From Cyrtodaria siliqua (lineage: Eukaryota; Mollusca; Bivalvia; Adapedonta; Hiatellidae), in NCBI GenBank assembly GCA_037043455.1, contig JAWPHD010000082.1, positions 496,001 through 560,000 of the forward strand: a stretch of 64,000 bases of DNA. The letters are read 5' to 3'. The notes under the pieces were generated by a model. It was not told the origin of the DNA. It worked only from the letters and a program-made list of their open reading frames with translations, and did not search any database. The first letter of the stretch is position 1, and each line of letters starts with the position of its first letter. The translations under genes and the position numbers were made by a program. This document shows, in pieces, positions 34,501 through 45,061 of the stretch.

Positions 34501-36848
34501 TCCAGTATGTCTATGTTGATCAGACTGAGGTGCTCTAAGGCTGTCGTGTCCACATTTCAATGTTCCAGTATGTCTATGTTGATCAGACTGATATACTCCA
34601 AGGCTTTGGTGTCCACATTTCCATGTTCCAGTATGTCTATGTTGATCAGACTGAGGTACTCCAAGGCAGTAGTGTCATATTTCCATGTTCCAGTATGTCT
34701 ATGTTGATCAGACTGAGGTACTCCAAGGCGGCGATGTCCACATTTCCATGTTCCAGTATGTCTATGTTGATCAGACCAAGGTACTCCAAGTCTCTGGTGT
34801 CAACATTTCCATGTTCTAGTATGTCTATGGTGATCAGACCGAGGTACTCCAAGGCAGTGGTGTCCACATTTCCAGTAAGACTTGTCGATCAGACTGAGGT
34901 ACTCCAAAGCAGCGTTGTCCACATTTCCATGTTCCATTATGTTTATGTTGATCAGACTGAGGTACTCCAAGGCTGTGGTGTCCACATTTCAATGTTCCAG
35001 TATGTCTATGTTGATCAGACTGAGGTACTCTAAGGCGATGGTGTCCACATTTCAATGTTCAAGTATGTCTATGTTGATCAGACTGAGGTACTCTAAGGCT
35101 GTCTTGTCCACATTTCAATGTTCCAGTATGTCTATGTTGATCAGACTGATATACTCCAAGGCTTTGGTGTCCACATTTCCATGTTCCAGTATGTCTATGT
35201 TGATCAGACTGAGGTACTCCAAGGCAGTGGTGTCCACATTTCCATGTTTCAGTATGTCTATGTTGATCAGACTGAGGTACTCCAAGGCAGTGGTGTCCAC
35301 ATTTGAATGTTCCAGTATGTCGTATGTTGATCAGACTGAGGTACTCCAAGGCAGTCGTGCCCACATTTCCATGTTCCAGTATGTCTATGTTGATCAGACT
35401 GAGTTACTCCAAGGCATTAGTGTCCACATTTCCATGTTTCAGTATGTCGACAGTCGTATGTTGATCAGATCAAGGTACTCCAAGGCAGTGGTGTCCACAT
35501 TTCAATGTTTCAGTATGTCTATGTTGATCAGACTGAGGTACTCCAAGGCAGTAGTGTCCACATTTCCATGTTTCAGTATGTCGTATGTTGATCAGACCAA
35601 GGTACTTCAAGGCAGCAGTGTCCACATTTCCATGTTCCAGTATGTCTATGTTGATCAGACTGAGGTACACCAAGGATGTTGTGTCCACACTTCCATGTTT
35701 CAGTATGTCTATGTTGATCAGACTGACGTACTTCAAGGCAGCAGTGTCCACATTTCAATGTTCCAGTATGTCTATGTTGATTAGACAGATGTACTCCAAG
35801 GCAGTGGTGTCCACATTTTCATGTTCCAGTATGTCTATGTTGATCAGACTGAGGTACTCCAAGGCAGTAGTGTCCACATTTCCATGTTTCAGTATGTCGT
35901 ATGTTTATCAGACCAAGGTACTCCAAGGCAGCAGTGTCCACATTTCCATGTTCCACTATGTCTATGTTGATCAGACTGAGGTACACCAAGGATGTGGTGT
36001 CCACATTTCCATGTTTCAGTATTTCTATGTTGATTAGACTGACGTACTCCAAGACAGCAGTGTCCACATTTCAATGTTTCAGTATGTCTATGTTGATCAG
36101 ACTGAGGTACTCCAAGGCAGTGGTGTCCACATTTCCATGTTCCAGTATGTCTATGTTGATCAGACTGAGGTACTCGAAGGCAGTGGTGTCCACATTTCCA
36201 TGTTCCAGTATGTCTATGTTGATCAGACTAAGGTACTCCAAGGCAGTGGTGTCCACATTTCAATGTTTCAATATGTCTATGTTGATCAGACTGAGGTATT
36301 CCAAGGCAGTGGTGTCCACATTTCAATGTTTCATTATGTCTATGTTGATCAGACTGAGGTATTCCAAGGCAGTGGTGTCCACATTTCAATGTTTCATTAT
36401 GTCTATGTTGATTAGACTGAGGTATTCCAAGGCTGTGGTGTCCACATTTCCATGTTCCAGTATGTCTATGTTGATCAGACAGAGGTACTCCAAGGCAGTG
36501 GTGTCCACATTTCCATGTTCCAGTATGCCTAGGTTGATCAGACTGAGGTACTCCAAGGCTGTGATGTCCACATTTCCATGTTCCAGTATGTCTATGTTGA
36601 TCAGACTGAGGTACTCCAAGGCAGTGGTGTCCACATTTCCATGTTCCAGTATGTCTATGTTGATAAGACTGAGGTACTCCAAGGCAGTTGTGTCCACATT
36701 TCCATGTTTCAGTATGTCTTTGTTGATTAGACGGATGTACTCAAAGGCTGTTATGTCCAGATTCCAATGTTCCAGTATGTCGTATGTTGATCAGACCAAG
36801 GTACTTCAATGCTTTTGTGTCCACATTCCGATGCTCCAGTATGTCTAT
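25580..36848. repeat. 63-bp minisatellite array, about 180 copies
   Basis: The unit is 63 bp, with cores CCACATTTCCATGTTCCAGT, ATGTCTATGTTGATCAGAC and GAGGTACTCCAAGGCAG. Variants at a few fixed sites (TTCC/TTTC, CCGAGG/CTGAGG/CCAAGG) are shared between neighbours. As 63 is 21 codons and the unit lacks stops in several frames, long open frames up to about 450 aa appear on both strands (plus 33346-34707; minus 34560-33214). Two-strand, multi-frame openness with frequent frame breaks means these are not evidence of a gene. Copies at both edges are more diverged and those in the middle more alike. Confidence 0.95.
27950..28550. repeat. 124-bp higher-order repeat inside the 63-bp array
   Basis: Between about 27950 and 28550 two monomer types alternate as a fixed 124-bp pair repeated nearly without change (starts separated by exactly 124 at 27995, 28119 and 28243). 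One monomer has lost bases around GACCGGTATTCC. This is a local recent amplification. Confidence 0.85.
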
Positions 36849-37119
36849 TATCGTAAGTTACCACGCAGTACTTAGATTTCGGAGACTCGTCCACTCCATC
36901 AATTTTCCACAGGCAATCTGATATTTCACTCTGAAATTTAAACAAAGTGATGTCATTGACGCAGATGGTGTCGTTTTCGTATCGGGTATTACAGAAATGT
37001 ACACAGGGTACAACGGTACATCACCGTATACTCAACTCTCTCCATGCTATCTAGATGACAATACTGCAATCATAGGAAGCGGACTATGGTTTAGGGGTAG
37101 CAAACGTTTGCTATCAGTA
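36849..37119. repeat. Tandem-duplicated segment, copy 1 (left part)
   Basis: This segment recurs at 38436-38711 with few differences. On the minus strand it has an open stretch including NTRYENDTICVNDIT and SEISDCLWKIDGVDESPKSK, with an acceptor-like TTTAAATTTCAG inside it. In copy 2 the same frame has a stop where copy 1 reads Tyr. The domain is unknown; an old exon is possible but weakly supported. Confidence 0.7.
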
Positions 37120-38312
37120 CAGTGCTCAAAAATTAGGATAGCCCGACGCCCGGGGCTCCTCGAAATCCATTCCGGGCCTATCTCATTTTGCAGACGAGGA
37201 GCCCGTCGGGCCTGTCTAAAAAAAAAGAAAAAAAAAAAAGAAGTTTTACTGGATCTCAAGCTCAAGTTCCTCAAGACAAAATACTCGCATGTGTATTGTG
37301 AACTGTGAAAACACTTGCAATAAAGTAATTAAAATGTGTTATACACACATTGAAACAATAAGAAGTTTGAATATTTTGCCTGGCTTCATGTCGGCAGTTT
37401 GTCACAACTTTGAGGTCGACAATTGTTGACATAAAACACATTATTCTGCTATTAGGTTGTGTTTTCTTTCCTTTGTGATAAGAAATACCGATTTTGTCAT
37501 TAAATCACACTAATGCATGAAAAAAAATCGTTATTGATGGTATTTCGATTGAATGTTTGTGAAATGTTCGGGCCGTAAAAGTGCGGTGTCATAGTAGTTC
37601 GGATATTTCTTTTTATTTTTATTTTATTTTTATTTTTTTATACATAATCAAATAAGAAAAACTGTCCTTTACAAATACATGTTGATGGAAAGAAAAATGT
37701 ATATACTGTATATGTATAAATCTGATATAAAGTATATTTCTATTCATTATTTAAGGTGCAAGGAGTTCCTGGAATCCTACTTTTAAATAAATTCTAGTCT
37801 AGGCTCCTAATTCTTTACTTGGAGAAAGTGGTGACAAAAAGAAAAAATATAGCCAGAGGAGGCTCTGATAGTCTCATAAAACCTGATTAAAAATTTGGCT
37901 CCAAGTTTAGCTCCAGTTTCACCAAGTCGGCTCTGATTATTATCGTTTGGCAAAAGTGCTAGTACTCTCCTTTGCATTGGTTATAAATTACTATGTAATA
38001 TTCTATCCTAACATATTTTAAACGAAATGGTAAATAAGTCCGCTGACCAGGGAGCATAAAGTGGTAGCAAAAAGAAAAATATAGTCAGAGGAGGTTCTGA
38101 GCTTGATTAATACATACGTAACAAAATTAATGTGTGCTATAAAAGTGAATAAAGACATATTTCCAATAAGAAAAAAATATTGGACCTTTCCATTTTAAAT
38201 CAGGGCCTGTCCATTTCAAATCAGGGCCTGTCCATTTCAAATCGGGGCCTGTCCATTTTCAGAAGCAACAAGCCCTGGGCCTGTCTCTTAAAATTATTTT
38301 CTTTGAGCACTG
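37120..38312. mobile_element. CAG-ended, hAT-like element in duplicated segment
   Basis: The left end CAGTGCTCAAA (37120) and the right end TTTGAGCACTG (to 38312) are inverted. CAGTA is directly repeated at 37115-37119 and 38313-38317, while the second copy of the host segment (around 38702-38710) has it once, so it is a 5-bp target duplication with a resident empty site. Subterminal hairpin: GCCCGACG...GGGCTCCTCG against CGAGGAGCCC.GTCGGGC. Near the right end, a 25-bp unit with GGGCCTGTCCATTTCAAATC is repeated three times (about 38203-38265). No transposase. Confidence 0.78.
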
Positions 38313-38317
38313 CAGTA

Positions 38318-38711
38318 TGATATAAAACGATTATTATGTACATACATACAGAAAGACACTCCGGTACCTTCTGTAGTACCCTGTACGGTACCTTTCTGTA
38401 GTACCATGTACGGTACCTTTCTGTAGTACCGTATATTATCGTAAGTTACCACGCATTACTTAGATTTCAGAGACTCGTCCACTCCATCAATTTTACACAG
38501 GCAATCTGATATTTCACTCTGAAATTTAAACACAGTGATGTCATTGAAGCAGATGGTGTCGTTTTCGTATTGGGTATTACAGAAAGGTACACAGGGTACA
38601 ACGGTACATCACCGTATACTCAACTCTCTTCATGCTATCTAGATGACAATACTGCAATCATAGGAAGCGGACTATGGTTTAGGGGTAGCAAACGTTTGCT
38701 ATCAGTATGAT
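38318..38711. repeat. Rest of copy 1 and start of copy 2 of the duplicated segment
   Basis: 38318-38435 is the right part of copy 1, with TATAAAACGATTATTATG and GGTACCTTTCTGTAGTACC units. 38436-38711 is copy 2 of 36849-37119, uninterrupted. The repeat unit without the transposon is about 390 bp. Confidence 0.75.
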
Positions 38712-38752
38712 ATAAAACGATTATTATGTACATACATACAGAAAGACACTCC

Positions 38753-38933
38753 GGTACCTTCTGTAGTACCCTGTACGGTACCTTTCTGTAGTACCCTGTA
38801 CGGTACCTTCTGTAGTACCCTGTACGGCGGTACCTTTCGGTAGTACCATGCACGGTACCTTTCTGTAGTACCCTGTACGGTACCTTTCTGTAGTACCATG
38901 TACGGTACTTTTCTTTAGTACCCTGTACGACAA
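38753..38933. repeat. 25-bp tandem repeat rich in GGTACC and GTAC
   Basis: About seven units of GGTACCTTTCTGTAGTACC plus (A/C)(C/T)GTAC, with small length changes. Many units are themselves near-palindromic (GGTAC...GTACC). A shorter version is at 38370-38432. Confidence 0.9.
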
Positions 38934-39570
38934 CGACACTATCAGCCTCACAGACATTGATTTCAACATGTAACGCAACATATATATAATTAGGACAGCG
39001 ATTATTTACAGATTAGACAATATAGATATAAAAATCGAACAGGAAGACGACAGTCAACCACAAACACAAACACACACACAAACAAAGAACAAATGTAAAG
39101 ATTAATAAAAGGCCCAATAAGACATCACAAACACAAAAGGGTTGACAATAGGGCTACCGCCTTGGAACGGCCAGTGGCAAAAAAGGCCGCTGGGGTTTAA
39201 ACCAGGTTCTAGGGTTCACCAAACCTCACACTTACCCTACTGTCAACCCAATAAAACGGGACAGTGTAAATAAAGAAATCCCCGCCATGAACTACTCTCT
39301 AACCACAAGGCAGCATTAATAGGCAATATGCGTAAAACACAAAGATGCTCGTGTATATATAAATACAAAAAAAAACCAGTAGCCTAGAAAGCCACTAAGA
39401 AGGTAATCAATGACTTGGCAGAAGCCAGAGCAACAGGAGAATAAACCATTGAGAGTCATTTAACGATTATATAACGTGAACATAATTAAGTAAACTGTTT
39501 ATAAGTAAACTACTGAAGTGGTTGTATTTCTGCCAATAAAAGCACCACACCCTTTGGTTTTGTTATGATT
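38934..39570. other. No gene seen; possible dispersed repeat
   Basis: A block at about 39105-39460 is less AT-rich and contains CCGCCTTGGAACGGCCAGTG and GGTTCTAGGGTTCACC. It looks like a dispersed repeat, but no ends or duplications were found. Confidence 0.35.
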
Positions 39571-39723
39571 TCATTTGCAAATAATGAAAACTCCAGATAT
39601 AGACTTCTGCCCCAGGTTCTCTGTTTCATGACTGCTCACCCCACGGTCACCAGAATTCTCCACACCGTTCTCCATTTCAACTACACCGCCCAGACGGTAC
39701 TGTACTGGCTGGTACGTAACCTG
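39571..39723 (-). CDS. Candidate 3'-terminal exon of the PHD-like zinc-finger gene
   Basis: A 153-nt open stretch on the minus strand after a good acceptor (pyrimidine/T run then CAG, just above 39723), in phase 0, ending with TGA at 39571. It encodes QVTYQPVQYRLGGVVEMENG and a polar tail with SSHETENLGQK. No domain. It is placed with the exons at 40643-45922 because of strand, phase and distance; that link is inference and it may belong to a separate gene. Confidence 0.4.
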   Translation of the reverse strand, partial: QVTYQPVQYRLGGVVEMENGVENSGDRGVSSHETENLGQKSISGVFIICK

Positions 39724-40642
39724 CTGAAAAAAAATACGATTTAAAAAATAACCGAAATAACGCAACAGCTAGGTTTTCAAATAGTAATAGCGACATTATT
39801 ATCAATAATTGTAATCATGTGCTAAGTATTAAAAGGCCATTTGATCTTTTTATACAGGAAGCTGGTAGAAGATGCCAATTTGAGAGTTGAAGGGAGGGCT
39901 TGTTTTATTGGAGTCATGCCTGTGATGACATCAACTTGAATGGCCTTTAATGACATTGTAGGACAGGTAATATAATAAACTATTTTTGACCAGAAAATAA
40001 GTCTAACCACTACTTGTTTCAGAAAGCATCATTTAATAAAAAAATAAATAAAAAAATATATCATATATGGGCATAGGTGAACAATTAATAAATTAAGAAA
40101 CACTGCCTGAAAGCTGGGATGATAATTAAAGGGATCAGTCTAAATAAAAAAATAGGTTGTTTCCGGTTAGTACCAATGAGGAGGTTAACTAGGACTTGGT
40201 GGTAGAATTTCACCCATTCACTAACAATATACAGAACAAATATTACATTACGCAAGGATGAAAAATCAAGGAACACATAGCAGTTCAGAAGTTCTGTTTA
40301 TGTTTTTGTTCGTTATTTTGAAAAATGAATAAAGCCGTGAATTGAAAATTGCTGACGTTTTCAAATTCTTGCGTAATGTTTACAGTACATTCCAACATTT
40401 CAATTTTTTTTTTTTTGTGCGTGTCTCTTTTCAGTTTTTTTTTGTGCAATTGTGCACATCTTTTGACACATCTTTTTTATATATTTTTTGTTGTGTTTTT
40501 TCGTGGTGTTTTTGTGCACATCTTTTGACACTTTTTTTATATTTATTTTTTTGTTCAATATACAGGATAAATGACAGTAGCAAAGGTAAGCTGCAATCAA
40601 TATACAGTATATATAAAACTTTTTCAATAGTATTTAAATATA

Positions 40643-40768
40643 TTAAATATAGTGAGTGTAAACAAAATGAAGAGACTCAGCATTCTTCATCGCTGTCGTG
40701 GAGTTGATGTCTGACCCGTTCATTGTGAAGTCACCGTAACGCGTAGAACCGTCAGCTTCTTCATGGAT
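40643..40768 (-). CDS. Candidate exon 3 of the PHD-like zinc-finger gene
   Basis: Acceptor TTTTACTTATAG ends at 40769; the frame in phase 0 runs 42 codons to TAA at 40643-40645. It encodes EEADGSTRYGDFTMNGSDIN and STTAMKNAE. The intact reading in exactly the phase left by exon 2 (45443-45549) supports it as the continuation. A diverged, shifted duplicate of this exon and its intron edge lies at 45062-45218, and the LINE fills the space between. A donor for splicing on to 39723 was not clear, so it may be a terminal exon. Confidence 0.5.
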   Translation of the reverse strand: MHEEADGSTRYGDFTMNGSDINSTTAMKNAESLHFVYTHYI

Positions 40769-40878
40769 CTATAAGTAAAACACAACTTTAAAACACGGAT
40801 GATAATACAACAAAGTAAAAATATTAATTAATAATAATAATAAATTGAAATAAAAAGATTATATAATAATTATAAAAT

Positions 40879-41012
40879 AGGATTATTACTAGAGTAACGT
40901 GTTCTGGAAGTTTGTATCACCTCGAGTAGGTAAATGCCAGATAATAAAAGGATCATTACTAGAGTATCGTGTTCTGGAAGTTTGTATCACCTCGAGTAGG
41001 TAAATGCCAGAT
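40879..41012 (+). repeat. Tandem pair of 64-bp units, inverted relative to 44621-44692
   Basis: Two nearly identical units (40879-40942 and 40949-41012; contain GTGTTCTGGAAGTTTGTATC and GTAGGTAAATGCCAGAT) lie at the 5' edge of the LINE. A single inverted copy lies beyond its 3' edge. Confidence 0.9.
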
Positions 41013-41636
41013 CAAGGATATCACGTGTTTCGTGTTACATAGGACTGAGAATAAGAAATCATGTAAGTGTAACTCGGGCGGTATAGCAGTATACATTAGA
41101 CACGAGTTTGTTTCGAAGGACACATTGGTATTTGTCAGTGATGATGATATTATCTGGGTCAAAATTGAGGGTCAAAGATTATCTTTTAGTAGTGTTTTAT
41201 ATGTTTGCTTATCCTATGTATTACCCGATGCCAGGCAATGGTTGAAACCAATATTTTTGATCGTTTGTTAGAATATATTGCATATATTGAAAATAAAAGT
41301 ATAAATGAGTGCAGAATGCTAATTCTCGGTGACTTTAACAGTCGTACATCCACACACTGTGATTACGTCATAAACGATAACAATGTTGATATGCATATGC
41401 TACCTGATGATTATATTTCTGATGTTGAATTGTTACGTTTTTCTGAGGATAAAGGTCATGTTAATAATAATGGGTTACTGCTACTAGACTTATGCAAACA
41501 GAGTTCTTTACGCATTTTAAACGGTAGATTTGGTAATGATAAAGGGATTGGTCGCTATACATTTGTTGGTAGTAGGGGAAGTTCATTAGTTGACTATGTG
41601 TTGTCTTCACAAAATCTATTTTCACATGTAAGTTAG
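40969..41636 (+). pseudogene. LINE endonuclease domain remnant
   Basis: Two overlapping frames (40969-41271 and 41205-41636) carry parts of an APE-type endonuclease of a non-LTR retrotransposon, which nicks target DNA to prime reverse transcription. Visible are NSGGIAVYIRHEF, then after a frameshift near 41210-41270 MLILGDFNSR (the catalytic GDFN motif) and YTFVGSRGSSLVDYVLSS (the late SxxDY-type motif). The N-terminal part is missing or replaced by the repeat at 40949-41012. Confidence 0.75.
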
Positions 41637-41827
41637 TTCGAAGTTGGCGAACCAAATATTTTGTCGGACCATTGTTTAGAAACATGCTCCTTAGATTTTT
41701 CTAAACCAAACGTAGAGGCGTCGCCATCAACAATGATTATGAACGATTACGTTATAAGTATGTATGGAGCAACAATAACAAAAATGTTTTCATTGAGAGT
41801 TTCAGTAAAGCAGACATAAATGATAAT

Positions 41828-43640
41828 TTGATTGCTTTAGATGGCAAATTAGAACATTGTATGACTAATGAGGATAGTAATTCATGCATTCAGGATTTCA
41901 ATGCCATTATTGAAGATGTGTCTTCACCAATTTTTAAACGCAAACTTAATTATAACGACAATGTTAAAGCTGATATTCCCGTATTTAATAATGCAAAAGA
42001 AAACCCATGGTATAATGATGAGTGTCATGAAAGCAAGTTTTATTTTTTTCAAATGTTAAATAAATATAGAGAAAATAAAAGCGACATAAATAGAATTAAT
42101 ATGGTTAAAGCTCGGCCACACTATAAATGTATTGTTAGATATTGTAAGACGGAGTATGATCGAGTCAAAACAGCTACTTTTGTAAACGCAAGATATAAAA
42201 ATGCAAAGTTGTATTGGAATATGTTCAAAGAATCATCAGGACGTAAGCCAACAAATATACCATTATCTGCGTTTGAACAATATTTTAAAGCAGTCAATAG
42301 TCCAGATGATGAGTTCTATGCTCCAGATGAAGATATTTTACATTTTAATGAACGTTATGAAAATAACGAATTTAATATCATGTTTGAAGAGTTGAATGTA
42401 TATTTTACTGTGGATGAGCTTGAAAAATCAATTAAGCAACTAAATTCAAATCGGTCCTCTGGGCCTGACATGTTATTAAATGAATTTTTCATTCATGGTA
42501 AAACTATTTTATCACCAGTTATTTGCAAATTGTTTAATAAAGTGTTTGAGGTTGGTTATTTTCCAGAGGTCTGGTCAGAAGGGTATGTTATTCCTTTACA
42601 CAAAAAGGGCAGTACTAATGATGTAGAAAATTACCGAGGTATCACGTTATTAAGCTGTTTGGGTAAATTATTTACACGTGTATTGAACAACAGATTATCT
42701 GAGTGGGCAGAAACATATAGTGTTCTTATTGAAGCACAAGCTGGATTTAGAGCGCACATGAGTACTGTGGATAATATATTTGTTTTACAGGGTTTAATTA
42801 CACATATTTTAAACCAGGGAAAGAAATTGTACTGTGCATTTGTCGATTTTACTAAAGCCTTTGATTATGTTGTGCGTGATAATCTATGGTATAAATTAAC
42901 TAGGCATGAGCGATGAATTTTATTGTGTTATTGGCGTTAGGCAAGGGGAGTGTCTATCCCCCTTGTTGTTTTCCATGTATTTAAATGACATAGAAGATGA
43001 ATTCATTCATAGTGGTCTTGAAGGTCTTGATTTTAATATGTTTAAGATGTTTATGCTTTTATATGCAGACGACATAGTTTTGTTTGCTAATACTGCAGTA
43101 GAGTTACAAGATGGACTTAATATATTATCTAATTATTGTAAAGAATGGAGATTAAAAGTGAATTGCACTAAAACAAAAGTAATGGTGTTTAGAAAAGGTG
43201 GAATATTACCACACAATTTAGTTTTTAATTATGATGGCGTTTCATTAGATATAGTTAGCAAGTTTACATACTTAGGTATAGTTTTCTCTACGGGAGGATC
43301 TTCATCAGAGGCAGAAACTACCCTTGCTGTTCAAGCACAAAAAGCTATTTTTAAAATGAATAGGTATTTGTATAAATTTACATTTGTATCACCAAAACAT
43401 AAATTAGATTTGTTTGATAAATTGATAACTCCAATTTTAAATTACGGAAGTGAGGTGTGGGGATTCGTACAAGCTATATCAATTGAAAGAGTGCATTTAC
43501 AGTTCTGCAAAAGTATTTTGGGTGTTAAAAAGACAACACAAAATGATTTTATATATGGGGAATTTGGTAGAACATCATTTATTACAAGAAGATATTTTAT
43601 AATTGTTAAATATTGGTTAAAAATCATGAGCGTACATTAA
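41828..43640 (+). pseudogene. LINE reverse transcriptase, broken
   Basis: Frame 1 (41828-42916, 362 aa) includes NPWYNDECHESKFYF, LNSNRSSGPDMLLNEFF, VIPLHKKGSTNDVENYRGIT and motif A FVDFTKAFDYV (catalytic Asp near residue 340). Frame 2 (42906-43640, 244 aa) starts with RQGECLSPLLFSMYLND (motif B) and LLYADDIVLFAN (motif C), then the thumb-like TKTKVMVFRKGG. The frames differ, and several dozen residues usually found between A and B are absent, so a deletion with frameshift sits at about 42905. The element copied its RNA into DNA at the target; this copy cannot. Confidence 0.9.
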
Positions 43641-43871
43641 CGTAAATATATAAAAAATAGTGTATAACATGATGTTAAATGACTGAAATATATCCTCGCA
43701 AAAAAAATGGGTTTCACAGTTTAAACACTTATTGTCATCTCTTGGGTTTTATGATGTATGGTTACAACAAAGTGTTGGTAATTGTAATTTATTTCTTGCA
43801 GTAATAAAGCAAGGTTAAATGACAATTTCGCTCAAAATTGGCATAGTCGATTAGATATCTCCAACAGAGCA

Positions 43872-44264
43872 GTGTTTTATAGGAGCTTTGCATCTTTTCA
43901 GTTTCAACCATATCTTGATAATATAGATATTTTCAAAATGTGTCAAGCACTTACCAAATTACGGGTCTCATCTCATAGGTTGCAAATTGAAGGGGGAAGA
44001 TGGGTTAAACCAAACATAATTCCTGTTATTGATCGATTATGTTTATTTTGTAATAAACTTGAAGATGAATTTCATTTTGTGTTGGAATGCCAAACCTATA
44101 CTGTCTTAAGAAAGCAATACATTCCACAATATTTTTACAAGAGGCCAAACATGATGAAAATTTTGGAATTACTAAATTCACAAAATAAAGTATATATTCA
44201 CAAGCTTTGTACATTTGTTTTAAAAGCATTTAAATTACGAAACGAAACATTATATGGAAATTAG
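43872..44264 (+). pseudogene. LINE ORF C-terminal region
   Basis: A 130-aa frame with the cysteine/histidine pattern CLFCNKLEDEFHFVLEC typical of the C-terminal end of many bivalve LINE ORFs, followed by YIPQYFYKRPNMMKILELLN. It is separated from the RT frame by about 230 bp with stops. Confidence 0.75.
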
Positions 44265-44620
44265 TAAATATAGGTAATTTATTTTACCGAATATGTTATG
44301 AAATGTATGGTTCAGTATTTATTTATATTATGTAGTAATACGCCTTCTCAATGCTTAAGTCCACTTAACACATGATATAAATTGTTGTGCGCGTGAGTGC
44401 GTAAGTGATTGAGTGAGTGCATGCGTGCGTGCCAGTATACGTGCATTTTGCTGTGACTGTCTCAGATTAACAAAACATTCTTGTTTGTAAAATCCTACAC
44501 TGTTGCCATGTTTTATGTAACTGAATATTGTATCCTCACGGGCTTTTAAGCCTATTGGAATTTGGAAATAAAGTTATCTATCTATCAATCACGAGGGGCG
44601 GAGCTTCGAGTGTGATCCTG

Positions 44621-44692
44621 ATCTGGCATTTACCTACCAGAGGTGATACAAATTTCCAGAGCACGATACTCTAGTAATGATCCTTTTATTAT
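44621..44692 (-). repeat. Inverted partner of the 64-bp units at 40879-41012
   Basis: The reverse complement matches the left units over 63 bp and on into AATAAAAGGAT, with about six changes. It starts 30 bp after the LINE tail. Confidence 0.9.
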
Positions 44693-45061
44693 ATCCCTCT
44701 TTCACAAATATACCTACACATTCAATAAAGCATATTATTTCTCGATAAAGTGCAGCGGGAAAATGTATGTAGTTTTAAGGTGTTGGTGTTCATTGGTCTG
44801 ACCTACTTGTTTTGTTTGTATGACGTAACGTCGTCTTGACGTTCTCGCGCATAGTGGCGTAAAACTTGCTTGAATCATTGGAAAAAACGCTGTTCTATTT
44901 TTAGTAAGATAGTGATACTAATTCTATTTTTAGTAGTATAATGATAACCTGTAGTGTGATACAGGTTGTTGTATTCCATTGTAAGAAAATGAAGGTACTA
45001 TGTATATATTATTGATAGGTATATAATATATATATATGATAATACTATGTACGCTACATAC

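Larger units (their letters stand above)
41013..44590 (+). mobile_element. Decayed non-LTR retrotransposon (LINE)
   Basis: Endonuclease, reverse transcriptase and C-terminal regions occur in order on the plus strand, each broken. The 3' end reads GGGCTTTTAAGCCTATTGG, then AATAAAGTT and a short (ATCT)n tail (about 44573-44587), a type of tail seen in several Jockey/CR1/L2-related lineages. The clade is not decided. It sits inside an intron of the minus-strand zinc-finger gene and is flanked by inverted 64-bp repeats. Confidence 0.82.

Noticed and set aside
25580..36848. Many long open frames (up to about 450 aa) on both strands
   Set aside because: The unit is 63 bp (21 codons) without stops in several frames, so every frame repeats; openness on both strands at once and frequent frame breaks argue against a gene.
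37047..37308. Frames with a Phe or Lys run
   Set aside because: They cross the end of the CAG-ended transposon and an A-rich tract; no coding support.
40342..40707. 121-aa Phe-rich frame
   Set aside because: It is a translation of T-rich repeats such as TTTTTTGTGCACATCTTTTG; low complexity only.
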